A DNA stretch of 64,000 nucleotides, taken from NCBI GenBank assembly GCA_029378245.1, contig JARKIF010000048.1, positions 124,001 to 188,000 of the forward strand, written 5' to 3'. The notes beneath the pieces were generated by a model. That model made no database searches, was not told the origin of the DNA, and saw nothing but the letters and a program-made list of their open reading frames with translations. The stretch is from Roridomyces roridus. Lineage: Eukaryota; Basidiomycota; Agaricomycetes; Agaricales; Mycenaceae. Each line of letters opens with the position of its first letter. The first letter of the stretch is position 1. Positions 31,743-42,426 of this stretch are shown one piece after another. The position numbers and the translations under genes were made by a program.

Positions 31743-31808
31743 ACGTCACAAAAAAATGGAGCAGAAATTGTATATAGAGTAATGCAGCGAATCATCTACA
31801 CATTTGAG

Positions 31809-34800
31809 TCAGTCCTCAACGTCGCTATGGTCACTGTCGCTGTCGACCTCCTCCGTATTCAGTGTATCCAACCACCCAAAATCCACCTCGTCCTCCTCTT
31901 CTTCCTCCGCCTCCTTCTCTGGCTCTCCCATGAACGCCTCGAAATCGTCCCTGCCCCTCGCGGCGGTGGCCCGCTGCGCCATGTACCGTGCTACCTCCCC
32001 ATCTGAAGGACCCCATGCGATCTCATTCGCGTACTCAGCGTCGGGGAGGTATTTACGCCATGTAGTACACAGTGCCAGCAACCGACGCCGACGCCGGTGC
32101 AGAAAGTACGCTGCGGCTTGGCTGTCTGCGATGGGGGTTAATTGGAACGCCAGAGGCCGCAGGCAGGGGACGTACCTGCATGCTGGATGGCCAGCTCCAA
32201 GATAGACCACTCCTCCGCAAACCAGATACGCAGCGAGCGCCGCTCCTTCTCCAAGATCCTGTCCTCCTCGTTTGCTCGATCAACGACCAGCATGGCCCTG
32301 ATCCCTTTGCGCACGGACTCATCCCCAAGCCACGGTGGTACCTCCTTCTCCTCCTCCTCGGGGTCCTCCAAGCCGATGTCTTGCCATACGGTGTCAGCGA
32401 TGTCGAGTTGGAACAAGATCTTCGGGTCAATCTTGGGCGGGGGGATGGCGCGGCGAGGAGCACGTTTCGACTTGATTTCGGCCGCAATCTTGTCGCAAGT
32501 CTCGTTGTACTGACGATTCAATTTAACGATCTTCGGCCGTCGGAGCTTGATGGCGTTGAGCGTATGGTCCCGTAAATTACGATCTGTATAAGACCATGAG
32601 TGATGTATGTCGGGTATGTATTTGTGAAGCATAACACACCTGAGCCCTGCTGCCGCCGCGAATTGCGCTCCAGCGCCTCCCGCTCGAATTTGTGAGCGCG
32701 GAGAAGATCCCGTAGACGTTTCTTAAGAGCAAGCGCGCTGACGCGCAGCTCGAGGAACTTGGCTTGGGTCTTGTTGTTGAGCTTGTTCCGGCCATCGACT
32801 CCGAGCGCGCCCTCCTTCCGCTTCAGTTCTGTTTGGGCTTTGCCCAGCGCAGCGCGAGCCTTCTTGAGGTCAGAGGCTAGGAGAAGGGTGTCGTCGGTGT
32901 TGCTGCGGTCAGCAGCATCCAAAAGATTCGCCTCAATTTCCGCCTTCTTTTCCTTGAGCACGGAGACGACTTGTCGCTGGGCGAGGACGGAGGCGATAGC
33001 CTTCTCACTTGCCGACTTCTGGGTCATACCTGCTGACCGTCAATACCATGAACGACGGTGATGCATGGTGGCGACTTACGTGCCACTGGCTTGGTCTGCG
33101 ATGCCACCTGAGCTTTCCATTGTTTGCGCAACCATGAGACAGCATAGTCGCAGTCTTCAAGCTCATCCTCCGCCTCGACACGCTTTGCCTTGGAGTGTAG
33201 AGACCGGCGGTGATTCCATTCTGCAAGCTTGAAGAGACTGGTCTCGTCCGCGTGCTTGATTTGTGCGTCCAGGACATAGAGTCGGTGGTGCGACTGTCCA
33301 ATACGTTAATCCATATATGAGGAAGCAAAAACAATTGAAACGCACCCCCGAAATACGAAGGTGAGCGATCAAATGGCTGATCGAGTGCCAAAAGCGCTCG
33401 CACCCTTCGCCGTTTGTGAATCCGAAGCCCTCGCGGTACCGTGGGTGGAATACGAGTTGGCAAGGCCAAACGTGCCCAAACGCATGGAAGACAGCCACCG
33501 CGAAGGCCAAGCGCGGGAAATACCGCTCGAGAAAGCCCCACTTGAGGGCAGACCGTGCAAGTTGGCAGACGATATCGTACAGCAAGCCCACCTGCATGTC
33601 CTCCGGCAGGTGCTGGAAGAGCTCCTCAACGAGAAGCAAAGCCCCAAATTGCTTCTCACCCGTGGATCGCATATTGAGCAGCCATAGAACGCGGTCGTGG
33701 CGACACAGTAGCCCCATGATAGCGGTGATGTCGAATTGCTGAGTATTGGATTTGGTGCGCCGCTCGTCTGCTGCCGTGAACGACTCCTCGCAGACGTCGA
33801 GATTGGCCTCGGAGACATGGAGGTTAGGGTGCGCGTAGTGGTCGTCCTCGTCCTCCACCTCCTCGCAAGTAGCCTTCTTCGCTCTCTTAGAGGTTTGGTC
33901 ACCTCGCACGCGCTCCACGTACTCCTCCATCTGAGCGGAGAGCTCGTCCGGGATGAAGTGGGTATCGGGATGTGTCTTGGGCGCGTCGGGCTGGCTCTTG
34001 TGCCGTTTCTGAGTAAAGCACGCGTCCACGCACACAAACACATCAGCCCTGGTTGTAGATTAGCCAACTGGTCAAACGACGAGAGGGATGAGAGACATAC
34101 GTGGAAGAGGGATCGTGCCGCAGCTCACCCCCGAAACACGCCGGGCATCATTTTCGCAGGTACTCGCTCGGACGAGTTCGAGGCTTGGGGTCTGGGAACG
34201 GATTCTGCGCGGGCTCCGGCACCCTGGGTTGTAGCCACAATTCATTGTACCTTGCCATGGCAGGGGGGTACATTTAAATAAGGTGACACCTTGACAAGGC
34301 AGCCATCATGTGCCCACATTGCAATGTACCTTTGGCAGTGCACAGCAAAGAAATTAAAATGCAGCAAGGAGGAATTGAACCCAAAACCTCCTGCTGTCAT
34401 CCAGGGAGAGTGGATGGCAGACACCTTGACCAACTGAGCTAGAGAAGAGTAACAGACGGCTCTCCACATCAAGCCAAGCTATGCCCTCAGACTGAGATCC
34501 AGCAGTGAATCGGCGGTTAGACGCGGGTTAGGTTTGGTGAACCCCTAAACAAATGACATCCCCCCCACGGTTTCGTCTGTGAGTGGAAGAACTCATAATC
34601 CACTGTGAATGGGCGGTTAGGGGCGATATCTGGTATGAATGGTGGTTAGGGGCATCATCCAATGGGAATGACAGCATCAGATCAGGGCTGGTCAAATAGG
34701 GTAGTAGTGGCATCAAATAAAGCAACCAGTATGGTTCTGTAGTGTAGCAGTAAGCAGTCATTCCTAATATAGTAATCCCTACCCTGGAGGTCTGGGGTTC

Positions 34801-36114
34801 AATTTAGCCTGCTGGCAGCTATTTTGCCCTGCTGTGGCTGGGTGCAATTCATTTAGCAAGGCTGTGACAGGGTACAATGCAATGTGGGCACACTGTGGCT
34901 GGGTTGTCAAGCTGTGGCCACAATTAAATGTACCCCCCAGGCATGACAGGGTACATTGCCTATGTGGTACAGCTACACCTCGCTCCGGGCTGGGGGATCT
35001 CTTGCGCTTGCCTTTGCCCTTGGAATGGGCGCTGGGGTGGGTGACGAGGAACGTGTCGACGACGACGAGGATGAGCGTGAATGGGAGGTGCTGGAGGTGC
35101 TGGAGGCGCGAGAGGAGGAGCGACCCCGCTGGGTGCCTTCGTCGTCGCTGGGTTGCTCTTCTGCAGCTTGCTCTGTGAGGTATTGCTCGCGCGCTCTCGA
35201 GTTCCTGATCGAAGAAGTATTCCACCTGGTTGCGTAGGTGGGTATACCACTCGAGAGAAGCGGCGAAGAGCCGGCGGAGAGCTCCCTGTTTAATTGTTAG
35301 TACGTTAGACGAGGTTGTCGAGGTAAGTGCTGCGTACATGGTGCTCCAAACTGAAGCCAAGCTCGTCAAGGAATTCCTCGTATGCCTCCGTGTACGCTGT
35401 ATTGTTTGGAGCCACACGCAGGAACAACCTGCGTACCATGTCCAACACCCGCACATCCACAGCTACACTCAGACGAACAGGGGCGCAAGGAAAGAGGCCC
35501 ACCTCCAGCAACTGATCTGCGGCGGGGGTGCAGGCGCATATGTCGATTACGATGTCCTTGATTTCTGCGTGCTTTGGTTAGGATATCAAGGGATGTCAGG
35601 GAAAGAACGAAGACGTACCGGTGAAGTAGACGGCGCTGACTTTGTGTATCACGTGTCCTTTGCAGGCGCAGGTTGCGGCGTTGCGCTGAGGAAGCGGAAG
35701 CTTGTATACGTCGCGCCATCCTTTGGTCTCGAAGAACATCCGCGTCCACAGAGGGACAAGACGAGGGATCACTTCCGTGTCCCAAGTCTCCCATTGGTTT
35801 GTTTTCGACTGCCGATACGATTTGGACGGAGACTCGGCTTCTTTGCAAGGGGATGCCGGCGTGGTATCGAAATCTGGTGGATTTTCCACCGAGGGAAGGT
35901 CGGAGAATGCGTCGGACCTGGAAGCTGACGGGCCGATAGGAGTCCGTACGAGTTTTTCGATCAAGGTGCCTCCGTTTCCCGCATAATGTACAGGCTTGGG
36001 ACCCTTCGTGGTACGATAGTGAGGATCCTTGGGGCTGGGCACGAGCAGTTTTTTGACGTGTTCCTGTACGCGCACAGTCTTCTTCTCTCGTTTGGTGACC
36101 CTCAGGAAGGGCAT
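31809..36114 (-). CDS. KDZ transposase with N-terminal CxC cysteine cluster
   Basis: Starts at 36114 (MPFLRVTKREKK). First exons: TKGWRDVYKLPLPQRN, CACKGHVIHKV, then DICACTPAADQLL, LFPCAP and ASLEWYTHLRNQVEYFFDQ. This is the cysteine cluster seen in front of KDZ transposases. After a Ser/Arg-rich stretch and a 755 bp intron (34224-34978) comes EYLRKRCPACFGG. The KDZ core follows: first acid in VFVCVDACFTQKR, second in LLYDIVCQL, and Glu in GFGFTNGEGCERFWH. Then a coiled-coil region (KEKKAEIEANLLDAADRS), a conserved IRIW-like tail, and an acidic end DSDSDHSDVED. About eight introns of 50-60 bases. It should cut and join the element ends. The frame appears open after splicing; activity is not shown. 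Confidence 0.88.
34236..34448 (-). mobile_element. tRNA-derived SINE, copy 1
   Basis: On the minus strand the head reads TCTAGCTCAGTTGGTCAAGG (A box), then GGGTTCAATTCC (B box), followed by a body with GGTACATTGCAATGTGGGCA and ATTTAAATGTACCCCCCTGC. The stems are imperfect, so it is a SINE head and not a tRNA gene. Confidence 0.7.
34735..34972 (+). mobile_element. tRNA-derived SINE, copy 2, opposite strand
   Basis: Head GGTTCTGTAGTGTAGCAGT ... GGGGTTCAATTTAGCC, clearly from a different tRNA than copy 1. The 3' body is shared (ACAATGCAATGTGGGCACA, TTGTCAAG, ATTAAATGTACCCCCC, GGGTACATTG). Confidence 0.7.
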
Positions 36115-36404
36115 GATGTGTGGTCAAAATTCGAGGATGGTCGGGTGTGAATTGGATTTGATTGGTGGCAGGCGTCGGAAGACAAACAATGGCGCGCGCG
36201 CGCACTGCAACAAAGACGAACAATGGAACGCATCTTGACGCACGGTTGATATTATTGATTGACGAACAATGGGACACATCTTGAGTTGGCAGACGGATTC
36301 GCTTCACTTGAATATGCATTGACTATGAAATATACAAGGTTGCTATGAAAATATACAAGGTGTACCGTATTTACATGACAAGTCTACATATTGCGTTGAT
36401 TAAT
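36115..36404 (-). promoter_or_regulatory. KDZ gene promoter with GACGAACAATGG words
   Basis: Plus-strand GACGAACAATGG at 36215-36226 and 36261-36272, a related ACAAACAATGGCGCGCGCGCGC at 36182, and the same word upstream of two other genes of the element. It also contains the 3' end region of the neighbouring KOW-like gene. Confidence 0.5.
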
Positions 36405-39400
36405 CTACAGCAGAAGGCTAAAGTCCGTCTTGGCAAATACGACGTCCAAATGCTGGCGTTCTTCGTTCTCGGCAAGACACAATGCTTTCCAGTGATAACG
36501 GCCACGCGACGAATCCAAGTGCCGCACAAACGCATGATCGACCGGCGCGTTGTCCATGTCGAGGACCTGGCCATATTCCCCCAAGTGCGAGCGGTCGTCC
36601 AAGTGGTCAGGGCCAAAGATAACGACTCGCTCGTCAGCGCATTTGTCAACCCGCTTGCCCTCCTTCGTCCTCAAGGGTTTAAGACAGCCGCTGGTAAACC
36701 GGACCATGCTCTGGCCCTGGATGCCATAGACGGGGATGGGATGTCCGGCCTGGTATGTCTCTTCGACCAGCAGGAAACCCTGTTTTCCCTCTTGGTCTTT
36801 CTGTTGTTTCCGGTTCTTGAAAGCCATGCGGCCCCCCTTCGCCGTCGCTGTACCCTCGATGATGACGTCCAAACGCTTGTTGAGGAGATGATCATTGAGC
36901 AACCAGCGCCCGTCTGTCTCCCCGGGCAACTCATATGTCGACAATACATCTGGGTCAGGAGGAGGAGTCGGGATGCGTTCGGCGGGCAAGTCGGGAAGTG
37001 GTTGGGGCAACTGGTACTGTCGGGAGAGCCTGTCCTGCCTGACATACACGGCCGCAGTGAGCGGCATCCCGGTGCTGCACCCAGAGTTAGGGCCTGCCGA
37101 CGGGACAAAAGGAGGCACTCACTGGTACTCGACGATGTCTTCGATTGGCACTTTTTCCGCCACCTGGTGGTCCCCGTACGCGATGGTGGCCAATATGCCG
37201 TACAAATTGTATCTGCAAGCCCGGAGCAGCGATTTGACACCATTAAACTGTTCTTGGCGCTGCCGACGGGCCTCCGAGTCGTGATCGCCCGTGATCACAC
37301 CTTTGCGGGTTCGCTGTGGGTGGCCCGAAGCAACAATCTTCACTTCCAGCCCTTCAAATCGCTTGCCCGTCGTCATCAGGCGATCTTTGAGGGCTTCCAG
37401 ATCCCGTGTCTTTTGAAACGTGTTCTTCCAATGCTGCCCATCTACCTGGGCCTCCAATGCGGCCGCCAAACGTTGGAACAAGTCCGCATCGTGCTCCAGC
37501 GACAAGCTTACCGCCTTCTTCAAGCAGTCTGCAGCATCATCGTACATCCCCAGTCGGCGCAAACAGTCAGCCTTTTGAAAGGCCCGAAGTTTCAGGGCTT
37601 GGGTTGCGGGCTCTTCTGCTGTGGCCTCGTCACAGACTGCTGCCATGGAGAGTTGAGCAAACATCGTCTTCCATGCTTGGGCAATGAGGAGCTTGAGTTG
37701 CGCGTCTTTCTCCGCGTCTTGCTCCTTCTGAGTCGGAGGGAAGAATCTGTCGCGGGTGATAGATGTCCAAGTGGAAGCGTAGATCGTTGGATGCCACCGG
37801 ACAAAATTGACATCCGACGCTCGCACCCGTCTCACCTAACAGTTACATTTAGCCCGCGTCTTTCTTCCGGGACAATGCCTACCTCTACTTGTGCATCGGA
37901 GCCGAGGATAATGACAAGTCCACCAAAAAGCGCGTCGACGTCACGGACAACGGCCTTCTCCCCACGTAGCTCGACCTCGTCCCCGGGCAGAAAATAGCGA
38001 ATGCAAGACGCAATTGGGACCTCCACCAAGCCCGTCACGGTCCCACCCTCAAGTGTTAGGTTGTGGCCTTGGATTGACGCAATATGGGAAACCACATCGA
38101 GATGCGCGCCCTCGATGACCAATACTCGATCATGCACTCGAGGGACGGGTCCTGGGTCCAGAAGATGGCGACGTAGGTCGGAGAGGAGAGGGTTTGGGGT
38201 GCCGTTGGGCCAGCCGGTCATGACATCAACGTAGAGACCGTCGCTGTTCTTGTCCAAGTGCTCGATCAATCCTGGCCATTTGCGCCCCGGCCCAGACACC
38301 GCAAAAACCCGATCGCCACCGTTGAGGGCGAAGGATGTGCATCCCCAGTGTGGCTTTTGCAGTCGCCGATGGTTGCTGCGGATGAAGGGCTCGAGCTCTT
38401 CGGCGGTTGGGTGTACGACGGGAGATGATTTGCGAGTTCTGGCTTGGTGCTCGGTGCGTATCTGCAGCAACGGCCTGTTTGCGCGGGGAGGGCGGATGCT
38501 TTTCACGAGGAATTTCTTTGCCGTGGTGTCTAATACGTAGCCAATGACACGCGGGTGTCGTTCGAGGCGCACCCATTCCCCCTCGCGCACCAAGTGCTGA
38601 TTCATGTACTTGAGGTGAGTGCGGATGGACGCGTTGCCGTCAACGTATGGGTCCTGAGATGGCAGCACCTGGAGCATGTCCTGGACCATGGCATCTTGGG
38701 CCCAAGGGCCTTCGTCGTAGCTAAATGCGTACTGCATGTTATCGAGGTGATTAACGAGATGCTGTTCTTCCCAGTATCGCCGCGAGACCTTGTCGTGCGG
38801 GGGGAGACGTGCATGAGGCACCAAAGGGTCGCGCGCTGGGATGGGAATGGTGGAGGGAGGAATGACAGATGGAGAATCCGTGTCAGCCACCAGCTCTCGA
38901 GAAGACGACACCGGGCGGAAGCCTTGTTTCCGTAGCTCCTGCTCCCTCTCCTGTCGAGTCTCTCGGTCGTAGCGAGACTTTCTGCTGTGGATGGAGCGGA
39001 CATGCTGCTCCTCGTCCGCGCTATCCTCCGAGATGCCAGGAGCTGCAAGTGTTTGGCGCATGGGCTCGTTGGGATCAGGGTGCTCGTCGGGCTCAGGGTC
39101 GTCATTGAGAAACTCTGAAAACGTTCAGTGAGATTTTTTCCCCACAGATGAAATCAAAACTAACCGTTGTCGAAAGCAGTCTCATCCTCGTCATCTTCCT
39201 CGCCATCGGAATCCTTGGCGGCTAGGTTGAGGTACTTGCGAGCGAGCTTGGCTTCAGTGGAATTCGGGTTCTTGGATCGTTTGGACTGGGAGGGTTTTCG
39301 AGAGTCTACGTTCTTCGAGCTTCTGGCTTTGGAGGAGCGGGATGCAGATTCGGTGGGTTCTATCCACATTCTTCAGTTTCAGACCTCTCAAATTTCATGG

Positions 39401-41112
39401 ACTCTAACCATCAGGGGAGGATGTGGAAATTTCGGGTTCTTGTTCTTCGACTACATGATCGCGCATGTACTTAGCGTGCATGTAAAACCCCATCGAGTCC
39501 TGCTCATTATCCTCATCGTCTCTCGCAACAAATTCTATTGAAATCTATGAGCGCTCATCGGAGAAAAAAAAGCGAAAACTGACCTCGGTCTGATGTAGTT
39601 TCAATGTCGAGTGCATCTTCATCTTCATCCTCAGAAATTACAGGAGGCTGATCCCCCGCTTGAGAATCCTCGATGTTGGAGTGTTCTGCAGCGAGATCCA
39701 AAAGATCGTCGTAGTCCTGCTCGTCTGGAAATACTGAGCTAGTTTTTTTTTTTGGCGTAAGTATGTATTTACCATCGTCGGAGAAAGTGGGACGCTCGTC
39801 ATCTTCCTCGACCTCGACCTCGTCTCCCGACAATGCAGCCAAGGCCGCGTCAATCTCCGCTTGCGTAAACTAAGTGGACATAGGCAATGTTAAGAACGAG
39901 GGCAAAAAAGGGATGGTCGACGCACGTCCATATCCTCATCCGACTCTGGGTCTGTCTCCAAATCGGATGCTGTATGCTTTGGGCGCAGTCAGAACGGAAA
40001 AAATGGACCAATAAAAATGGGACGCACCCCACCAGGTCCTCCTTCGTAGTCAGGTGAAAGTATCGCGCGCATGACCCTCCTTCTTTTCCTCCGCTGTGTC
40101 CTTTCATACGCTTCGTCAACAATCTGTTGCTTTTCCGCCTGCGCTTGTCGCTTCTGTTCTTTTTTCGACTTCCTGTGTGCTTCCTTTTCTCGCTTTCTCT
40201 TACGATGCGCAGAATTGAGTGCGACAAGGTCGACACGCAGGAGGGGAGGCGTCGATTGGCGCTCCGGTGTACTTGTACGGGCGCGCTTGGCAGGGGAAGG
40301 AGAAGAAGGGCTTGCACGATGTTTTGTATTAGTTGAGGTCGAGGGCTGATACACTGTCAATTGGATTTCAGAATCAACACAGAAGTCGTACCATTTCGGG
40401 GGAAGCAGGCACAGCAAACGTAGAGTTATTCGACTCGTTCTCCAAATCAACCATCGAACCAAGCTCAAGCATGGCGAGAGCGGCGGCAGAGTCGAGCGTG
40501 GTGTGCTGGTATTGGGAATGGAGGTGGTCGGGCTATTGAGTGTGAGGACATGTAAGGAGAGAAAGAAAGACGACACGTACGACAGAGGAAGAAGGGATGT
40601 ATGAATCAAAATCGAGCGCGGGGTCAAGCTCTCCGTCTGGCTATTGAGTAGTCAGTAACACGAATTACAGAGAAAGACTGCACATACGAGGGAGGAGGAA
40701 GGGAAGTAACGTGCAACGAGAGCGGGGTCGAGCTCTTCGTCTGGCTATCGAATATTTCAGCGGAATGTATTCAAAAAAAGTACTTCACATACGAGGGAGC
40801 AGGAGGGGAAGTGACGTGGATCGAGAGCGGGGTCAAGCTCTTCGTCTGGCTATACAATACGCTATGAGTACTTCACACAAAGTCAATAAGGATGGGACAT
40901 ACCGAGGCGCTGGAATGCAATGGAGAATTGTCAAGCCTTAGGGGCGGATAGTCCACGGCGCCCCATGAGACGTTGGGTGAGACTGGAGAACGAGACGCCG
41001 AGGGCGAGGTCGAGGTCGAAGTCCATGCTGCAGATGAGGACATCTCGTCAAACGTGCATGGATCGACGGTGGCGGTAGTGCCTGGAACTTGAGTATCGGT
41101 GGACGTGTTCAT
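36405..41112 (-). CDS. Large KOW/Spt5-like nuclear protein of the KDZ element
   Basis: Start at 41112 (MNTSTDTQVPGTTATV). The first ~500 codons lie in about nine small exons rich in Asp, Glu, Lys and Ser, with an NLS-like block RKRKREKEAHRKSKKEQKR and QRRKRRRVMR. Three consecutive mini-exons are near copies (PDEELDPAL...). A long exon (about 39061-37832) has a KOW-type pattern VREGEWVRLERHPRVIGYV and a second one, PGDEVELRGEKAVVRDVDALFGG, as in Spt5-like proteins. The next part (RASDVNFVRWHP, a helical region with CLRRLGMYDDAADCLKKAV) and the C-terminus (DGRWLLNDHLLNKRLDVII, ending AKTDFSLLL) I do not recognise. Possible role: chromatin or transcription control of the element; this is inference. 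Exon borders in the 5' part are approximate. Confidence 0.7.
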
Positions 41113-41401
41113 GAGTAAACTATGCGTCGCTCATTAGTGAATCCACGAGCGCATGAGGGCGGGATGGGCGGGGCATGGTCTCTAGCTACTTTTTCTCTTT
41201 CAAAGCGCCTTTAGCGCAAACGAACGACGGCGGGAAGGGGCTGACAACAGCGTGCATTGGAATGACTACGCTAGCTACTGACTACGAGGGCGACGATGGC
41301 GGGGCGTACTTACAGAGCGGCAGGGCGGGATGCGGACTTGGTGGTGTGAGTCAAGGGAAAAAGCTGTGCAATTAGTCAGTTGCACATACAGAAGTAAAGG
41401 T

Positions 41402-41483
41402 GATGGTGGACGCGATCACGGCTCGACTCGGCGAGCTGATAAGAACACAGCGCCGTGATCACGCCGTGATCGCGTCCACCATC
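41402..41483. repeat. Perfect 21 bp inverted repeat, 40 bp loop
   Basis: GATGGTGGACGCGATCACGG-C at 41402-41422 is matched exactly in reverse complement at 41463-41483. The right arm overlaps a second palindrome, CGTGATCACG (41453-41462). It lies about 290 bases upstream of the KOW-like gene start. Confidence 0.8.
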
Positions 41484-41954
41484 GCTGACACAATAATGAT
41501 CGCAGGCGGAGTTTGAAAGTCTTGACCACTTGGTCCTGACTCCCATGTCGGCGTTGGGAGGGGGCGCAGTGGTGGGGCGGGTGTGCATGGGACGACGGGC
41601 GGGCAATGTAACCACAGTGAATCCACGAGGATTGGCCTTGAAATGAGTGAGAAGACGGCAAGGACGACAAAGCAAGTGCTCACAAGAACGACACGACACG
41701 CTGGTGGTCGGGCGCGTAGCCAAAGGACGAGTGGGCAGGGACTCCAGGTAGACAAGCAGCAGGCAGTGGGTTTCAATGAGCGACAAGCACGCGCAGAGCA
41801 AGACACTCACTTGACAGACGAGACAACGGCAGACAGTGCAATGAGCCCCTGGAATACACGACTGAGAAGGAGGGCAAGGACGACGACAAAGACAGACGGA
41901 CAAACGTTGGCAGCGTTGCCAAAGGATATACTGGGCTTTGAATGAGCGACAAAA

Positions 41955-42100
41955 ACGAGCGGATAACGAAGATACACACCAAGACGACCCTCGTGTCCCA
42001 CGGACTACACTGCGTAGGATGGGCCAACGAGAACGAGCGGATAACGAAGAGACTTACCAACAAGAAGACCCTCGGACTACACTGCGTACGGTGCGTACGG
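41955..42100 (+). repeat. Tandem duplication, period about 75 bp
   Basis: ACGAGCGGATAACGAAGA at 41955 and 42033, and GGACTACACTGCGTA at 42002 and 42074. Two imperfect copies between the divergent promoters. Confidence 0.7.
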
Positions 42101-42202
42101 TGAGCTGGGTAGACATTCAAGTACGCGACATACTCTTGGAAGACAACATGGAGGAAGAGAAGAGCGAGGAAAACCGGCCCACCGACCTTTTAAAGGGGCA
42201 AC

Positions 42203-42214
42203 GACGAACAATGG
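42203..42214 (+). promoter_or_regulatory. GACGAACAATGG word upstream of the acidic-protein gene
   Basis: 224 bases before the ATG at 42427; identical to the two words in the KDZ promoter. A GAACAATTGG variant follows at 42247. Confidence 0.45.
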
Positions 42215-42426
42215 CAACGCAGTCGTGTGCGCGTGGCGCTGCCGAAGAACAATTGGACAAGGTTGAGCCACTGGAGGACAATAGCCTGCGCGCGCGCGCA
42301 AAAACCCAATATGGCAAGTGCTCATTATGCGCGTCTCGCTCTCGCTTATTCTAACGCGCTTGCTCAGCTGGATAGATAATTTCTGTGTACTCTTCTTTCC
42401 AATCCACCTACTTTCCAATCTACCCC

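Larger units (their letters stand above)
34224..34978 (-). other. SINE-enlarged intron of the KDZ gene
   Basis: On the minus strand the exon ends GCGAG, then GTGTAGCTG (donor), and resumes after GGCTACAACCCAG. The original intron would have been about 40-60 bases; two SINEs and about 250 bases of other repeat now sit inside it. The middle part (34500-34735) holds three GGTTAG-type repeats and no gene. Confidence 0.65.
41113..42426. other. 1.3 kb divergent intergenic region of the KDZ element
   Basis: Lies between the start of the minus-strand KOW-like gene and the start of the plus-strand acidic-protein gene, so it likely holds both promoters. It contains a 21 bp perfect inverted repeat, a tandem duplication and a GACGAACAATGG word (listed separately). 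Open frames are present but none shows a domain, conserved pattern or plausible intron structure. Confidence 0.5.

Noticed and set aside
34370..34446. tRNA gene on the minus strand
   Set aside because: Good A and B boxes, but acceptor and T stems do not pair and a conserved SINE body follows.
41376..41945. Genes in the divergent intergenic region of the KDZ element
   Set aside because: Overlapping frames on both strands, no domain, low-complexity composition, and repeats inside.
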